This document shows positions 34,361 through 44,176 of a stretch of DNA of 64,000 bases, piece after piece. Positions within the stretch are counted from its first letter, which is position 1; the number at the start of each line of letters is the position of its first letter. The notes under the pieces are model-generated. The model was not told the origin of the DNA, made no database searches, and worked only from the letters and a program-made list of their open reading frames with translations. The stretch comes from Mucilaginibacter sp. GTDB taxonomy: Bacteria > Bacteroidota > Bacteroidia > Sphingobacteriales > Sphingobacteriaceae. The DNA is taken from NCBI GenBank assembly GCA_025352225.1, contig JANXTT010000138.1, positions 40,535 through 104,534 of the forward strand, in the 5' to 3' direction. The translations under genes and the position numbers were made by a program.

Positions 34361-36013
34361 ATGACTGTTAACGTTCGTAAAAAACTTCATTTATACCTTG
34401 TATTCATTTTGTTTTGGGCCCTGGTTTTTAACTCGTGTAAAACGGATAGCGGCAAGCCGGGCAAAACAGTTTTTAACCTAAACCTCGAAGACGGGCTTAC
34501 CTCGCTCGATCCGGCTTTTAGCCGTAACCAATACACCTTACGCATGGATAATCAGCTGTACAATGGCCTGGTACAAATTGATGATAGTCTGAAAGTGCAG
34601 CCAGCCATAGCTAAAAACTGGGATATATCGGCAAACGGAAGATTATATACCTTTCATTTACGGAACGATGTTTATTTTCATAACGATGCCCATTTTGTTA
34701 GAGGTATTGGCCGCAAGGCTACAGCGTACGATTTTGCCTATAGCCTGGCCCGCCTGATAGACCCTAAGGTGGCTTCGTCGGGCTCGTGGATGTTTAGTGA
34801 TAAGGTTATCGGTAAAGAAGCCTTTAAAGCATTAAATGATACCACGTTTCAAATACAACTAAAAAAGCCCTTTCCACCTTTAATAAGTATGCTTACGGCG
34901 CAGTACTGTTCGGTTGTACCCAAAGAAGTGGTGGAGTTTTATGGAAAGGATTTCCGTAGCCATCCGGTAGGAACCGGCCCCTTTAAATTTAAATACTGGA
35001 AAGAGGGGGAGGTATTGGTATTGCTCAAAAATGAGAAGTATTGGGAAAAAGACGCTGACGGCAAATCGTTGCCCTATCTTGATGCTATTAAGTCAACATT
35101 CATCAATGATAAACAAACCGCTTTTATGGAATTCATTAAAAAAGATATTGATTTTTTTAATGATATTGACGGTAGCTATCGCGATGATATTTTGACTAAA
35201 TCGGGCAGGGTAACCAAAAAGTATCAGGGTAAATTTATTTTAAACACAAGGCCTTATCTATGTACCGAGTATTTGGGTATGCTGGTGGATACCACATTGC
35301 CCATTGTGAAAAACTCCCCCCTGAGGTTTAAAAAGGTTAGGCAGGCCATTAATTATGCTATTGATAAGCAAACCATGATTAAATACCTGCGTAACAGCAT
35401 TGGTTCGCCGGGATATGAAGGGTTTATACCTATGGGGATGCCAGGTTTTGATGCACGGGCCGTAAAAGGGTACAGCTATAACCCCGGCAAGGCCCGGCAG
35501 TTGTTAGCCGAAGCTGGTTTCCCCGGTGGGAAAAACATGCCCGAAATTTTATTAAGTGCCACTACCACTACCACCGACCTGATTGAGTATATACAGGGAG
35601 AACTAAATAAAATAGGGGTTAAAACCCGGGTGGAGGTAACACAGGGAGCTAGTTTAAGGGAGTTGATCTCCAAAAACGGGGTTAACTTTTTTCGTGGTAC
35701 ATGGATAGCCGATTACCCGGATGGCGAAATTTATTTATCAGTATTTTACTCTAAAAACAAAATACCCTTTGGCCCTAATTACACGGGGTTCCATAATGCA
35801 GAATTTGATGCTTTATTTGAAAAGGCTTATATAGCAAACAGCGATAGCGCACGGTATAAACTTTACCAGCAAATGGATAATATAGTAATGGAAGAAGCTC
35901 CTGTAGTTATTTTGTATTATGATAAGTTGGTGAACCTTTATCAAAACAACATAACGGGTTATAGTAAAAACGCGCAAAATTTACTGATGCTAAAGCGGGT
36001 AAAAAAGCTATAG
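34361..36013 (+). CDS. Peptide/solute ABC-transporter substrate-binding lipoprotein (SBP_bac_5)
   Basis: 550 residues. N-terminal helix and lipobox (VFNSC, Cys26) give a lipoprotein. The mature chain follows the DppA/OppA pattern: LTSLDPAFSRNQYTLRMDNQLYNGL, NGRLYTFHLRNDVYFHND, PVGTGPFKFKYWKEGE, FKKVRQAINYAIDKQTMI, RQLLAEAGFPGGK, and the C-terminal YQQMDNIVMEEAPVVILYY. No permease or ATPase gene lies nearby, so it is an orphan component or works with a distant ABC transporter. It ends at the bidirectional terminator. Confidence 0.9.
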   Translation: MTVNVRKKLHLYLVFILFWALVFNSCKTDSGKPGKTVFNLNLEDGLTSLDPAFSRNQYTLRMDNQLYNGLVQIDDSLKVQPAIAKNWDISANGRLYTFHLRNDVYFHNDAHFVRGIGRKATAYDFAYSLARLIDPKVASSGSWMFSDKVIGKEAFKALNDTTFQIQLKKPFPPLISMLTAQYCSVVPKEVVEFYGKDFRSHPVGTGPFKFKYWKEGEVLVLLKNEKYWEKDADGKSLPYLDAIKSTFINDKQTAFMEFIKKDIDFFNDIDGSYRDDILTKSGRVTKKYQGKFILNTRPYLCTEYLGMLVDTTLPIVKNSPLRFKKVRQAINYAIDKQTMIKYLRNSIGSPGYEGFIPMGMPGFDARAVKGYSYNPGKARQLLAEAGFPGGKNMPEILLSATTTTTDLIEYIQGELNKIGVKTRVEVTQGASLRELISKNGVNFFRGTWIADYPDGEIYLSVFYSKNKIPFGPNYTGFHNAEFDALFEKAYIANSDSARYKLYQQMDNIVMEEAPVVILYYDKLVNLYQNNITGYSKNAQNLLMLKRVKKL

Positions 36014-36043
36014 TAACCATAAATAGTTTTTATGGTTACTATA
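36009..36043. terminator. Bidirectional terminator between convergent genes
   Basis: 15-bp perfect stem (TATAGTAACCATAAA / TTTATGGTTACTATA) with a 5-nt loop; the stem begins inside the stop codon of the substrate-binding protein gene and precedes the convergent barrel gene. Confidence 0.85.
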
Positions 36044-36051
36044 AGTATTAT

Positions 36052-38541
36052 TTAGTTGCCCGGCGCGCCGTTTGAATCACCTTGTTTCAGATCGTCGTTA
36101 TTAACACCCTTTTTCTTTTCCTGCGGATTGGTAAACGTTATTTTACCAAAACTATAACTAAACGATATACCAAATGAGCGGAACGGGAACATGGTATTGC
36201 TATATTGGGTAAACCCATTGCCCTGAATTTTTGAGTTAAATGGCTTATACTCCGTAAAAGGGTCGAAAGTATTAAGCCCCAGTGTAGCTTTTTTATTTAA
36301 AAACTCTTTTTTAACACCTACTATCCATAAACTGAATCCCGGGTTGGTGCCTTGAATAGTTCGCCTGGGCGAATTCAATATCACAAAGGTTTCTGCCGCG
36401 AAGCCATTGCTAAGCTTTATAGAGCCACTTATAAATGCATTATATGAAAGGTAGGTGTCGTTTAAAGATTGCTCAATATGGTAAGCACCCGATGGATCTG
36501 GCTTGTAGGTATAAGCATTAATACTTGTACGAAAGGTTAATATTTTAATAGGGTTAATAGAGCCAAAAAAGCTGGTGCCTATGGAATTATTGGAACCAAT
36601 ATTTTGATAGTTTGTTATTGTTGTTCCAGCTTTCAGGGCGTACGGTGTTCCAATAGCTTCAATCAAATCACTAGTATGTTTGTAATATGCCGATAGGTTA
36701 ACTACCGAGGTACCGATATATGTGGAGTAATTTAATTCGGCATATTGTGAAATTTCTGGCCTGAGTGTGGGGTTTCCCTGGGTATAAGCGGTTGAAATGC
36801 TGGTGTTTAAAAACGGGTTTAAAAACTGTAAACTTGGCCTGGCAATACGTTTGGTATAACTCAATTTAATGGTTTGGCTCTTAATGGTTTTTGACACGAT
36901 TACACTGGGGACAAAAATATCATAACTGTTGCTAAAGGGGAGTAACGATACAGAAGCAGATTTAGGCTCGCCTGTTATTTGGGTGTTTTCCCAACGGCCC
37001 CCTACTTGTAACCCATAGCTTTTTGGAAGGGTAAAAGTTAATACCGCATATCCCGCATAAATGTTCTGATTATAATTATAGTTGTTGGATGTATTCGGGT
37101 TAAAAATAAAACTATTGGGATCAGCATCGGTATTGATATTGTTTGATACACCATTATAGTTGTCAAACTCGCTTTGTATTCTTCTTATAATAGTCTTTCC
37201 TCCGGTTTCTACCTTAAACTTATCAGTAACGGGGTAAGTATAATCGGCCTGAACAGTGTATTCGTTATTGCTTCCATTGTTTTTAGACCTTAGGTCTACA
37301 TTTTGGGTTGTAGAATATAAGGATATTGAACTAAAATCGGTAATGCCGTGGCTCCATTGCCCTGCCAGATCTATCTGATGGCCTTCTTTTTTAAACTTGC
37401 GAATAAAATCGTTGTTCCAGTCAAATCCGCCAAATACGGTTTTACTATTATTGATGCTATTATAATTTAAAACCTTTCCGGCAGAATTTTCAACTGCTAC
37501 AGAGTTACCATCAACATTAAAGCCACCCTGATTAAGTGCTATGTTAGATGTAAAACTGTTAAATTTATTAATGTCGTAACTTAACGATCCGGACCCCCGG
37601 TAACTATACCTGGCAATACGGCTTGAACTGATAGCGCTATTTGAAAAATTAGTAGCATCAATAGTTCCGCCAGATATAGTGTTACTTGTTTGCGGCCAGG
37701 TTGAGTTGCCGCCAAAATTACCGGTTAAGCTTAATCTGTTTTGATTAATATTGAGGTTGGCATTGCCATTATTCTGCCGGGTACCTACGCCACCACTAAT
37801 TGAACCGCTTACGCCCGAGATATCCTTCTTTTTGGTTACAATATTGATGATCCCTGCCGAGCCTTCAGCATCGTATTTTGCTGATGGGGAGGTGATAACT
37901 TCTACATTTTTGATCTGATCAGCAGGGATAGATTTCAGCACATCGGCTAAATTGTTAGCCATTGCGCCCGATGGTTTTCCGTTTATCAATACCCGCACGT
38001 TTTGATCGCCACGTAAAGATACATTGCCATTAATATCAACAGATACCAATGGCACTTTACGCAATACATCGGTAGCGTTGCCCCCTGCCGAAGTAATATC
38101 TTTTTCGGCGTTAAATACTATCCGGTCTATTTTGGTTTCAATAATAGGGCCATCTCCTACTATAGTAACCCCTTTTAATGTTTTACCCGCCGGTGCAACA
38201 ATTACGGTACCCATGTTAAAATCTGGCTTTTCAGGACTAGTTTCTACTGGGTCGATAATTTTTGTGGGGTATCCAATAAAGGATATGGCAATTTTGTATT
38301 TGCCTGTTTTAATATCGTTGAGTTTGAAATTTCCTTTAGCGTCTGTTAAAACGCCGTTAAGTGGCACCTTGCCACCGCTTCTGTAAATTGAAACCGAAGC
38401 GTATTCCAATGGTTTTTTGGCAAGTGAATCAACCACCGTACCAGATATTTTACCTACTACCGCCACCCCTCCGCCAAATTGCGCATGAGCCGACAAGCTA
38501 AAGCACACAAAAGTTATAAATAAGATATAAAGCCGTTTCAT
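36052..38541 (-). CDS. TonB-dependent-receptor-like outer-membrane barrel protein
   Basis: 829 residues. Signal peptide (1-20, ending AHAQ); carboxypeptidase-regulatory-like domain ~30-115 (KISGTVVDSLAKKPLEYASV); plug region with NATDVLRKVPLVSVDINGNV and VRVLINGKPSG and a long Asn/Ser/Tyr-rich barrel from ~240 (TNTYTP-type strands), closing with SFSYSFGKITF. A hydrophilic tail (PQEKKKGVNNDDLKQGD) lies after the last strand. Same domain layout as the gene at 30784, but only moderately similar. The ligand is unknown. Confidence 0.85.
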   Translation of the reverse strand: MKRLYILFITFVCFSLSAHAQFGGGVAVVGKISGTVVDSLAKKPLEYASVSIYRSGGKVPLNGVLTDAKGNFKLNDIKTGKYKIAISFIGYPTKIIDPVETSPEKPDFNMGTVIVAPAGKTLKGVTIVGDGPIIETKIDRIVFNAEKDITSAGGNATDVLRKVPLVSVDINGNVSLRGDQNVRVLINGKPSGAMANNLADVLKSIPADQIKNVEVITSPSAKYDAEGSAGIINIVTKKKDISGVSGSISGGVGTRQNNGNANLNINQNRLSLTGNFGGNSTWPQTSNTISGGTIDATNFSNSAISSSRIARYSYRGSGSLSYDINKFNSFTSNIALNQGGFNVDGNSVAVENSAGKVLNYNSINNSKTVFGGFDWNNDFIRKFKKEGHQIDLAGQWSHGITDFSSISLYSTTQNVDLRSKNNGSNNEYTVQADYTYPVTDKFKVETGGKTIIRRIQSEFDNYNGVSNNINTDADPNSFIFNPNTSNNYNYNQNIYAGYAVLTFTLPKSYGLQVGGRWENTQITGEPKSASVSLLPFSNSYDIFVPSVIVSKTIKSQTIKLSYTKRIARPSLQFLNPFLNTSISTAYTQGNPTLRPEISQYAELNYSTYIGTSVVNLSAYYKHTSDLIEAIGTPYALKAGTTITNYQNIGSNNSIGTSFFGSINPIKILTFRTSINAYTYKPDPSGAYHIEQSLNDTYLSYNAFISGSIKLSNGFAAETFVILNSPRRTIQGTNPGFSLWIVGVKKEFLNKKATLGLNTFDPFTEYKPFNSKIQGNGFTQYSNTMFPFRSFGISFSYSFGKITFTNPQEKKKGVNNDDLKQGDSNGAPGN

Positions 38542-38721
38542 TTAGTTGTTTTGCTATTTGAGGCTAATTTAAATTAATTGTTACATCTTAACTTATTAAA
38601 TATTGCAATCCTGACTTTAATGTAATGATTTTTTTATTAAATTGTTAAATTTAGGTTCTTTTAACAATTGAATTTCAATAAAAAATCTCAAATTTTAATC
38701 GTTTTGCTGAATCTGGAGCTG

Positions 38722-41676
38722 TTAAATAACAATATTTACAATTCTTCCTTTAACAACAATTACCTTTTTAGGGGTCTTGCCATCCAGGTATTTTTGAACA
38801 TCGGCATTGGCTAATACCAGGGCTTCAATCTCTTTGGTATCTAAAGTTAATGGCATGCTTAAATTTATCCTTGTTTTGCCATTGATAGAGATCGGGTAAG
38901 CAAAATCATTCTCAATCAGATATTCCGGATTGAATTTAGGGTAGGGCGCATACGATAATGTACCTTCCGCATTGCCTAAAAGCGTCCATAATTCTTCGCA
39001 GATATGTGGCGCGTATGGCGAGAGGATGATAACCATATCCTGAAGAACAGACCGGTTATTGCATTTCATATCGGTAAGTTCATTTACAGCGATCATAAAG
39101 CTGGATACTGATGTATTGAACGAAAAGCGTTCAATATCTTCTTCTACCTTACGGATGATCTTGTGTAACGATTTTAGCTCAGCCTTTGCAGGTTGCTGGT
39201 CCGACACCTTGAACTCCCATTGATCGGTATGAAATAACCGCCAAAACTTACGCAAAAACTTAAATACGCCCTCAATGCCATTGGTGTTCCATGGTTTGCT
39301 TTGCTCTAATGGGCCTAAAAACATTTCGTACATGCGCAGGGTATCGGCACCATAACGCTCAATAATATCATCGGGGTTAACCACGTTGAATTTAGATTTA
39401 GACATCTTTTCAACTTCCCAGTCGCAAATGAACTTACCTGAACTATTAGGAATAAAATCTGCATCAGCCTCAATATCTTCGCCTCGCCATTTACGCCATT
39501 TCTCAATATTTAAGACGTCATTTTCAACAAATTCCACCGGCACGTGATTCTTTTGAAATTGTATGTTATTAAAAGAGATATTATAATTTTCATTTTGTGA
39601 ATTAACTATTCCTAATAATTCTTCTTGACTAATTAGTCCTTTATTAATTCTCTCGACCAAATCATAAGAAACGAATGTATGTGATATTGAGACGAAGTCT
39701 CTAAACTGGCCAGTCGTAGCAACTTTAGATATAATTCTGTAAATAAAGTTCGATCTCCCCTGTATCATACCCTGGTTAATCAACTTTTTAAAAGGTTCTT
39801 CTTCTATCGCAAAACCAATGTCTTTCAAAAACTTATTCCAAAAACGGCTGTACAATAAGTGGCCGGTGGCGTGCTCAGAACCGCCAATGTAAAGGTCAAC
39901 ATCTTTCCAGTGTTCAATAGCGCTCTTAGATGCAAACTCTTTATCGTTCTGCGCATCCATATAGCGGAACCAGTACCAGCTTGAACCTGCCCAACCCGGC
40001 ATGGTACTAAGTTCGTAAGGGTAAACCTCTCCGGAATTAGCTCTTGATGCAGTTGGGGCATACATCCACCCTTCGGCCCTGCCTAATGGCGGCTCGCCGG
40101 TTTCGGTTGGCAGGTACTTATCAACCTCTGGCAAAATTAAGGGCAGCTCGCTCTCATCAATCAGGTAAGGTAAGCCATCTTTAAAATACACTGGCACAGG
40201 TTCGCCCCAATAACGCTGACGGCCAAAAATGGCATCGCGCTGGCGGTAATTTACCTTGGCATTGCCCGCGCCTATTTTTTCGAGTTCAGCTATAACGGCG
40301 GAGGTAGCTTCTTTGTACTCCATGCCGTTAATAAAACCCGAGTTAATGTACCGTCCTTCTTTGGTAGCATCGGCCTCTTTTTCAATATTTTGCGAATCCA
40401 GTATCGGTATAATGGGTAAGTTAAAGTGTTTGGAGAACAAATAATCGCGCTGATCACCAGACGGTACCGCCATTACCGCGCCAGTTCCGTAGCCCGCTAA
40501 AACGTAATCGGCTATCCAAGCCGGTATTTTATCGCCATTAAGCGGATTTTCCACATAGCTGCCCGTAAATGCTCCTGATATGGTTTTAACATCAGCCATA
40601 CGGTCAAGCTCGGTTTTCTTTTTGGTTTGTTCAATACAAGCATCTATTTCCGCTTTTTGCTCTGGCGTAGTTAAAAGCGGTACAAGCTCATGCTCGGGTG
40701 CTAATACCACCAGAGTAACCCCAAAAACGGTATCAACACGTGTTGTAAAAACTTCTATGTAAGCCCTTTCAACTCCCTCTCCTTTGGAGAGGGCCGGGGT
40801 GAGGCTAAATTTCACCATCGCGCCAATGCTCTTGCCAATCCAGTTGCGCTGCATTTCTTTTAAGGGCTCTGGCCAGTCAATTTTATCCAGGCCTTGTAGC
40901 AGCCTTTCGGCGTAAGCAGTAATACGCATGCTCCATTGCATCATCTTTTTTTGCTCAACCGGGTAACCACCACGTTCCGAAAAGCCATCTTTAACTTCGT
41001 CGTTTGCTAAAACGGTACCCAATGCGGCACACCAGTTCACGGTGCTTTCGCGCAGGTAGGTGAGGCGGTATTTTAACAGTTCGGTTTGTTGTTGCGTGCT
41101 GGTAAAACTTTTCCATTCATCAGCGGTAAAGCTTAAAGCTTCGTCATCGCAAACAGCGTTAATACCAACTGAACCATGGTTTTCAAAATGTTGAATTAAT
41201 AGTTCAATGGCTTGGGCTTTATCGGCGTCCTTATTATACCAGGAGTTAAACAGTTGCATAAATATCCATTGCGTCCACTTATAATAATCGGGCGAGCTGG
41301 TACGGACCTCACGGCTCCAATCGAATGAAAACCCGATCTGGTCGAGCTGGCGGCGGTATGTAGCAATGTTTTGTTCGGTAGTAATGGCAGGGTGCTGCCC
41401 GGTTTGTATGGCATATTGCTCGGCTGGCAGCCCAAAAGAATCGTAACCCATGGGGTGCAATACGTTAAATCCCTTTAACCGTTTATACCTTGCAAAAATA
41501 TCCGACGCGATATAACCAAGTGGATGGCCCACATGTAAACCAGCCCCCGATGGGTATGGAAACATATCAAGCACGTAATACTTAGGTTTTGATGACTGGT
41601 TATCAGCCTTAAAAGTTTGGTTAGCAGCCCAAAACAACTGCCACTTTTTCTCGATGTCTTTAAATTGATAATCCAT
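38722..41676 (-). CDS. leuS: Leucyl-tRNA synthetase
   Basis: 984 residues, longer than the usual ~930. HVGH at 48-51 (HIGH motif), KMSKS at 757-761, the CP1 editing domain with the TRVDTVFG region, WAGSSWYWFRYMD for the catalytic fold and C-terminal anticodon-binding helical part. Two features are unusual. Residues ~291-301 are encoded by a palindromic DNA repeat (in-frame, SLTPALSKGEGVERAY). Residues ~645-712 (nt 39540-39740) are AT-rich and contain roughly 35 extra residues relative to what I recall of related enzymes. It attaches leucine to tRNA-Leu. Monocistronic. Confidence 0.95.
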   Translation of the reverse strand: MDYQFKDIEKKWQLFWAANQTFKADNQSSKPKYYVLDMFPYPSGAGLHVGHPLGYIASDIFARYKRLKGFNVLHPMGYDSFGLPAEQYAIQTGQHPAITTEQNIATYRRQLDQIGFSFDWSREVRTSSPDYYKWTQWIFMQLFNSWYNKDADKAQAIELLIQHFENHGSVGINAVCDDEALSFTADEWKSFTSTQQQTELLKYRLTYLRESTVNWCAALGTVLANDEVKDGFSERGGYPVEQKKMMQWSMRITAYAERLLQGLDKIDWPEPLKEMQRNWIGKSIGAMVKFSLTPALSKGEGVERAYIEVFTTRVDTVFGVTLVVLAPEHELVPLLTTPEQKAEIDACIEQTKKKTELDRMADVKTISGAFTGSYVENPLNGDKIPAWIADYVLAGYGTGAVMAVPSGDQRDYLFSKHFNLPIIPILDSQNIEKEADATKEGRYINSGFINGMEYKEATSAVIAELEKIGAGNAKVNYRQRDAIFGRQRYWGEPVPVYFKDGLPYLIDESELPLILPEVDKYLPTETGEPPLGRAEGWMYAPTASRANSGEVYPYELSTMPGWAGSSWYWFRYMDAQNDKEFASKSAIEHWKDVDLYIGGSEHATGHLLYSRFWNKFLKDIGFAIEEEPFKKLINQGMIQGRSNFIYRIISKVATTGQFRDFVSISHTFVSYDLVERINKGLISQEELLGIVNSQNENYNISFNNIQFQKNHVPVEFVENDVLNIEKWRKWRGEDIEADADFIPNSSGKFICDWEVEKMSKSKFNVVNPDDIIERYGADTLRMYEMFLGPLEQSKPWNTNGIEGVFKFLRKFWRLFHTDQWEFKVSDQQPAKAELKSLHKIIRKVEEDIERFSFNTSVSSFMIAVNELTDMKCNNRSVLQDMVIILSPYAPHICEELWTLLGNAEGTLSYAPYPKFNPEYLIENDFAYPISINGKTRINLSMPLTLDTKEIEALVLANADVQKYLDGKTPKKVIVVKGRIVNIVI
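40773..40804. repeat. Palindromic repeat inserted in frame within leuS
   Basis: CTCCCTCTCCTTTGGAGAGG followed by GCCGGGGTGAGGC: the CTCTCC-TTT-GGAGAG palindrome plus tail is a widespread intergenic repeat of Bacteroidota. Here it is translated as LTPALSKGEGV inside the editing-domain region. Confidence 0.8.
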
Positions 41677-41766
41677 TTCGCGTTTTTCCGGATGAACTGC
41701 GAAAATAATAAAGTTTAATTAAGTTGTGAGTTATTAGTTATTAGGTTGTTGCATTAAATTAATAAC

Positions 41767-41955
41767 TTACCGCTTAACGGGGTACACCGGTTGCTCTTCG
41801 TTTTCGTGCCTATTGGCGATATTGCCTTTATGTGGTTCGTTGGCATGGTATTCTTTATCCTCTTTTCTGATCTTGCTTTTTTTGCCCGTATCTACCGGCT
41901 TTGCAGATGGCGTATCCGAGGGCGAGGGTTTATTGTGCGAATTTGCGTTCTTCAT
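41767..41955 (-). CDS. Small hydrophilic hypothetical protein
   Basis: 62 residues from the ATG at 41955 (MKNANSHNKPSPSDTPSAKP). Rich in Lys, Glu, His, Asn and Pro (KIRKEDKEYHANEPHKGNIANRHENEE), with no hydrophobic core and therefore probably disordered. Family not recognised; similar short KGN-rich proteins occur in Sphingobacteriaceae. It lies between leuS and the ftsX cluster. Confidence 0.5.
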   Translation of the reverse strand: MKNANSHNKPSPSDTPSAKPVDTGKKSKIRKEDKEYHANEPHKGNIANRHENEEQPVYPVKR

Positions 41956-42166
41956 GATGTAGCTATTTTCAATAATAACGATGCTGATAAAAAATAGTTT
42001 GGCTCGCAACGGCCTATATTATATCAATCATATATCCAAATAATTTTTTGCAAAGTTAATTTTTGTTAAAATCATCAATATCATATGTGCCCTTCAGCAT
42101 TAAAACAGAATAATATTTTACCTTTATAGCAACGTTTTTTTATTTTCGCAAATATATTAGGTAACT

Positions 42167-43045
42167 ATGGAAGAATTTGAGGCTAGCATATCTGCAAAAA
42201 AGACCAAAGCAATATACATTTCTACTGTATTCGGCATTGCCATGGTATTGCTGATGCTGGGTCTTTTAGGCCTAATACTAGTGCATGCCAACAACCTTTC
42301 GCGTTACGTAAAAGAAAATATTGTACTCAATATTATTGTTGACGATGCCGCCCGCGAAACCGATGTTTTGCAGCTACAAAAACAACTGGATATTAATCCA
42401 TACGTTAAAAGCACTCAATTTGTAAGTAAAGAACTTGCCGCGCGTAACCTTGAAAAAGATTTAGGTAAAGATTTTATAAGCTTTTTAGGCTACAACCCGC
42501 TACTCTCATCAATTGATATTTACCTTAAAGCAGATTATGCCAATAACGCCAACATCAATCAGTTTAAGGCGCAATTGCTTAAAAACCCATTGGTAAAAGA
42601 GGTAATTTATCAACAATCGCTTGTTGACCTGATGAATCAAAAAATCGGTTCAATCAGTTTAGTTATTCTGGCTTTTGCCGGAATTTTTTTGGTGGTATCA
42701 TTGGCTTTAATCAATAATACCATCAGGCTGGCCATCTACTCGCAGCGTTTTTTAATCAAGTCGATGCAGTTGGTTGGCGCAACAAAAGGGTTTATACGCA
42801 AACCATTTTTACTGTACGGTATTTGGCATGGGTTACTTGGCGCGTTAATAGCTATCATATTATTGATTGGTATGCTATCCCTAGCCTATAAGCAAATCCC
42901 CGATTTAATTATCCTGCAAAACTATACCGAATTTGGTATCGTGTTTTTGGGTGTAATTGGTATTGGTATATTTATTTGCGGCTTCAGCACCTATTTGGCT
43001 GTAAGCAAATTTTTACGTTTAAAAATTTACGATCTATATAGATAA
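42167..43045 (+). CDS. ftsX: Cell division protein FtsX
   Basis: 292 residues. Four membrane helices in the FtsX pattern: helix 1 near residues 18-40 (GIAMVLLMLGLLGLILVH), a large extracytoplasmic loop (residues ~45-165, including LEKDLGKDFISFLGYNPLLSSIDIYLKADY), then three helices at 170-290. It forms the ABC-like FtsEX complex controlling cell-wall hydrolases. TATTTTCG (near-consensus -7 box) lies about 25 bp upstream. It heads the ftsX-DUF3098-uppP-truB-ribF cluster; the next gene starts in the overlapping TAATG. Confidence 0.93.
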   Translation: MEEFEASISAKKTKAIYISTVFGIAMVLLMLGLLGLILVHANNLSRYVKENIVLNIIVDDAARETDVLQLQKQLDINPYVKSTQFVSKELAARNLEKDLGKDFISFLGYNPLLSSIDIYLKADYANNANINQFKAQLLKNPLVKEVIYQQSLVDLMNQKIGSISLVILAFAGIFLVVSLALINNTIRLAIYSQRFLIKSMQLVGATKGFIRKPFLLYGIWHGLLGALIAIILLIGMLSLAYKQIPDLIILQNYTEFGIVFLGVIGIGIFICGFSTYLAVSKFLRLKIYDLYR

Positions 43046-43329
43046 TGGCACAAAAACAAGTTACCCCCGTAATTCCTCAACCGCTTAAAACCTCAGATGT
43101 TAAGTTGGCGCAAAACAAAGCTGCAAGTATGCAACCAGCCCAGTTTGTATTTGGTAAAGAAAACTACCGCTTATTTTTAATTGCCATAGCAGTAGTGGTA
43201 TTAGGTTTTACTTTAATGAGTGGCACTACCGATATTTATGAGTTCCGCAAAATAGTGTTAGCCCCTGTAACTGTACTAACCGGCTTTGGCATAGGTTTCT
43301 TCGCTATCTTTAAAAAATCTAATAAATAG
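43045..43329 (+). CDS. DUF3098 family membrane protein
   Basis: 94 residues with two C-terminal helices ([19 protein letters not shown] and [20 protein letters not shown]). The [13 protein letters not shown] entry is the DUF3098 signature; function unknown. The start codon overlaps the ftsX stop by one base (TAATG), indicating translational coupling, and its stop is 1 bp before uppP. The ftsX-DUF3098-uppP order is widely conserved in Bacteroidota, implying a role linked to division or wall precursor recycling. Confidence 0.9.
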   Translation: MAQKQVTPVIPQPLKTSDVKLAQNKAASMQPAQFVFGKENYRLFLIAIAVVVLGFTLMSGTTDIYEFRKIVLAPVTVLTGFGIGFFAIFKKSNK

Positions 43330-43330
43330 T

Positions 43331-44122
43331 ATGAATATTTTTCAAGTAATTATTCTGGCCATCATTGAGGGCCTGACCGAGTTTTTGCCTGTGTCGTCAA
43401 CCGGGCACATGGTAATTGCCAGTGCTTTTATGGGCATTGGTAAAGAAGAGTTTGTAAAGCTATTTGAAGTAGTAATCCAGTTAGGTGCAATTTTATCTGT
43501 TGTTGTACTTTATTATAAACGCTTTTTCCGGTCGTTTGATTTTTATATCAAATTGGTAGTAGCAGTTATACCCGCGGTTATTGTTGGGGTGCTATTTAAA
43601 AAGAAGATCGATATGTTTTTAGAAAGCCCGCTTGTTGTAGCATGCTCCCTTTTAGTAGGAGGTATCATATTATTATTTGTTGATAATTGGTTCAATAAAC
43701 CAACAGTTACCGAAGAAAAAGATATCAATTATTTAACCGCGTTAAAGATTGGAGCTTTTCAATGTTTAGCCGTTGTGCCGGGAGTGTCGCGTTCTGCTGC
43801 CACCATTGTAGGTGGTATGAGCCAAAAATTAACACGTACTGCCGCTGCTGAGTTCTCATTCTTTTTAGCTGTGCCAACAATGTTTGGGGCTACCTTAAAA
43901 GAGTTATACGATTTTCATAAACATCATGAACAAATGTTTACTGGAGATGAAGTCAAATTTCTGATCATAGGCAATGTAATCGCTTTTGTGGTAGCTATGT
44001 TGGCCATCAAAACATTCATTACTTTTTTAGAGAAAAAAGGTTTTAAAATGTTTGGCTACTACCGTATAGTTGCCGGTATTGTATTGATAGCTCTAATTTA
44101 TACCAAGCATATTGCTCAGTAA
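43331..44122 (+). CDS. uppP: Undecaprenyl-diphosphatase UppP (BacA)
   Basis: 263 residues. [14 protein letters not shown] near the N-terminus and [12 protein letters not shown] in the second half are the two catalytic motifs; eight helices are expected. It dephosphorylates undecaprenyl diphosphate to recycle the wall carrier lipid at the membrane. It is coupled to the DUF3098 gene (1-bp gap). After its stop lies the 32-bp palindrome. Confidence 0.96.
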   Translation: MNIFQVIILAIIEGLTEFLPVSSTGHMVIASAFMGIGKEEFVKLFEVVIQLGAILSVVVLYYKRFFRSFDFYIKLVVAVIPAVIVGVLFKKKIDMFLESPLVVACSLLVGGIILLFVDNWFNKPTVTEEKDINYLTALKIGAFQCLAVVPGVSRSAATIVGGMSQKLTRTAAAEFSFFLAVPTMFGATLKELYDFHKHHEQMFTGDEVKFLIIGNVIAFVVAMLAIKTFITFLEKKGFKMFGYYRIVAGIVLIALIYTKHIAQ

Positions 44123-44144
44123 GATCTGAATTAAATAAATATTG

Positions 44145-44176
44145 ATATCGCATAATGAGGCCTCATTATGCGATAT
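44145..44176. repeat. 32-bp perfect palindrome between uppP and truB
   Basis: Arms of 16 bp with no loop: ATATCGCATAATGAGG joined directly to its reverse complement. The right arm contains the ATG at 44168 proposed for truB. The following TTTGTTTT is mildly T-rich, so it may work as a terminator, or fold over the truB start. Confidence 0.95.
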
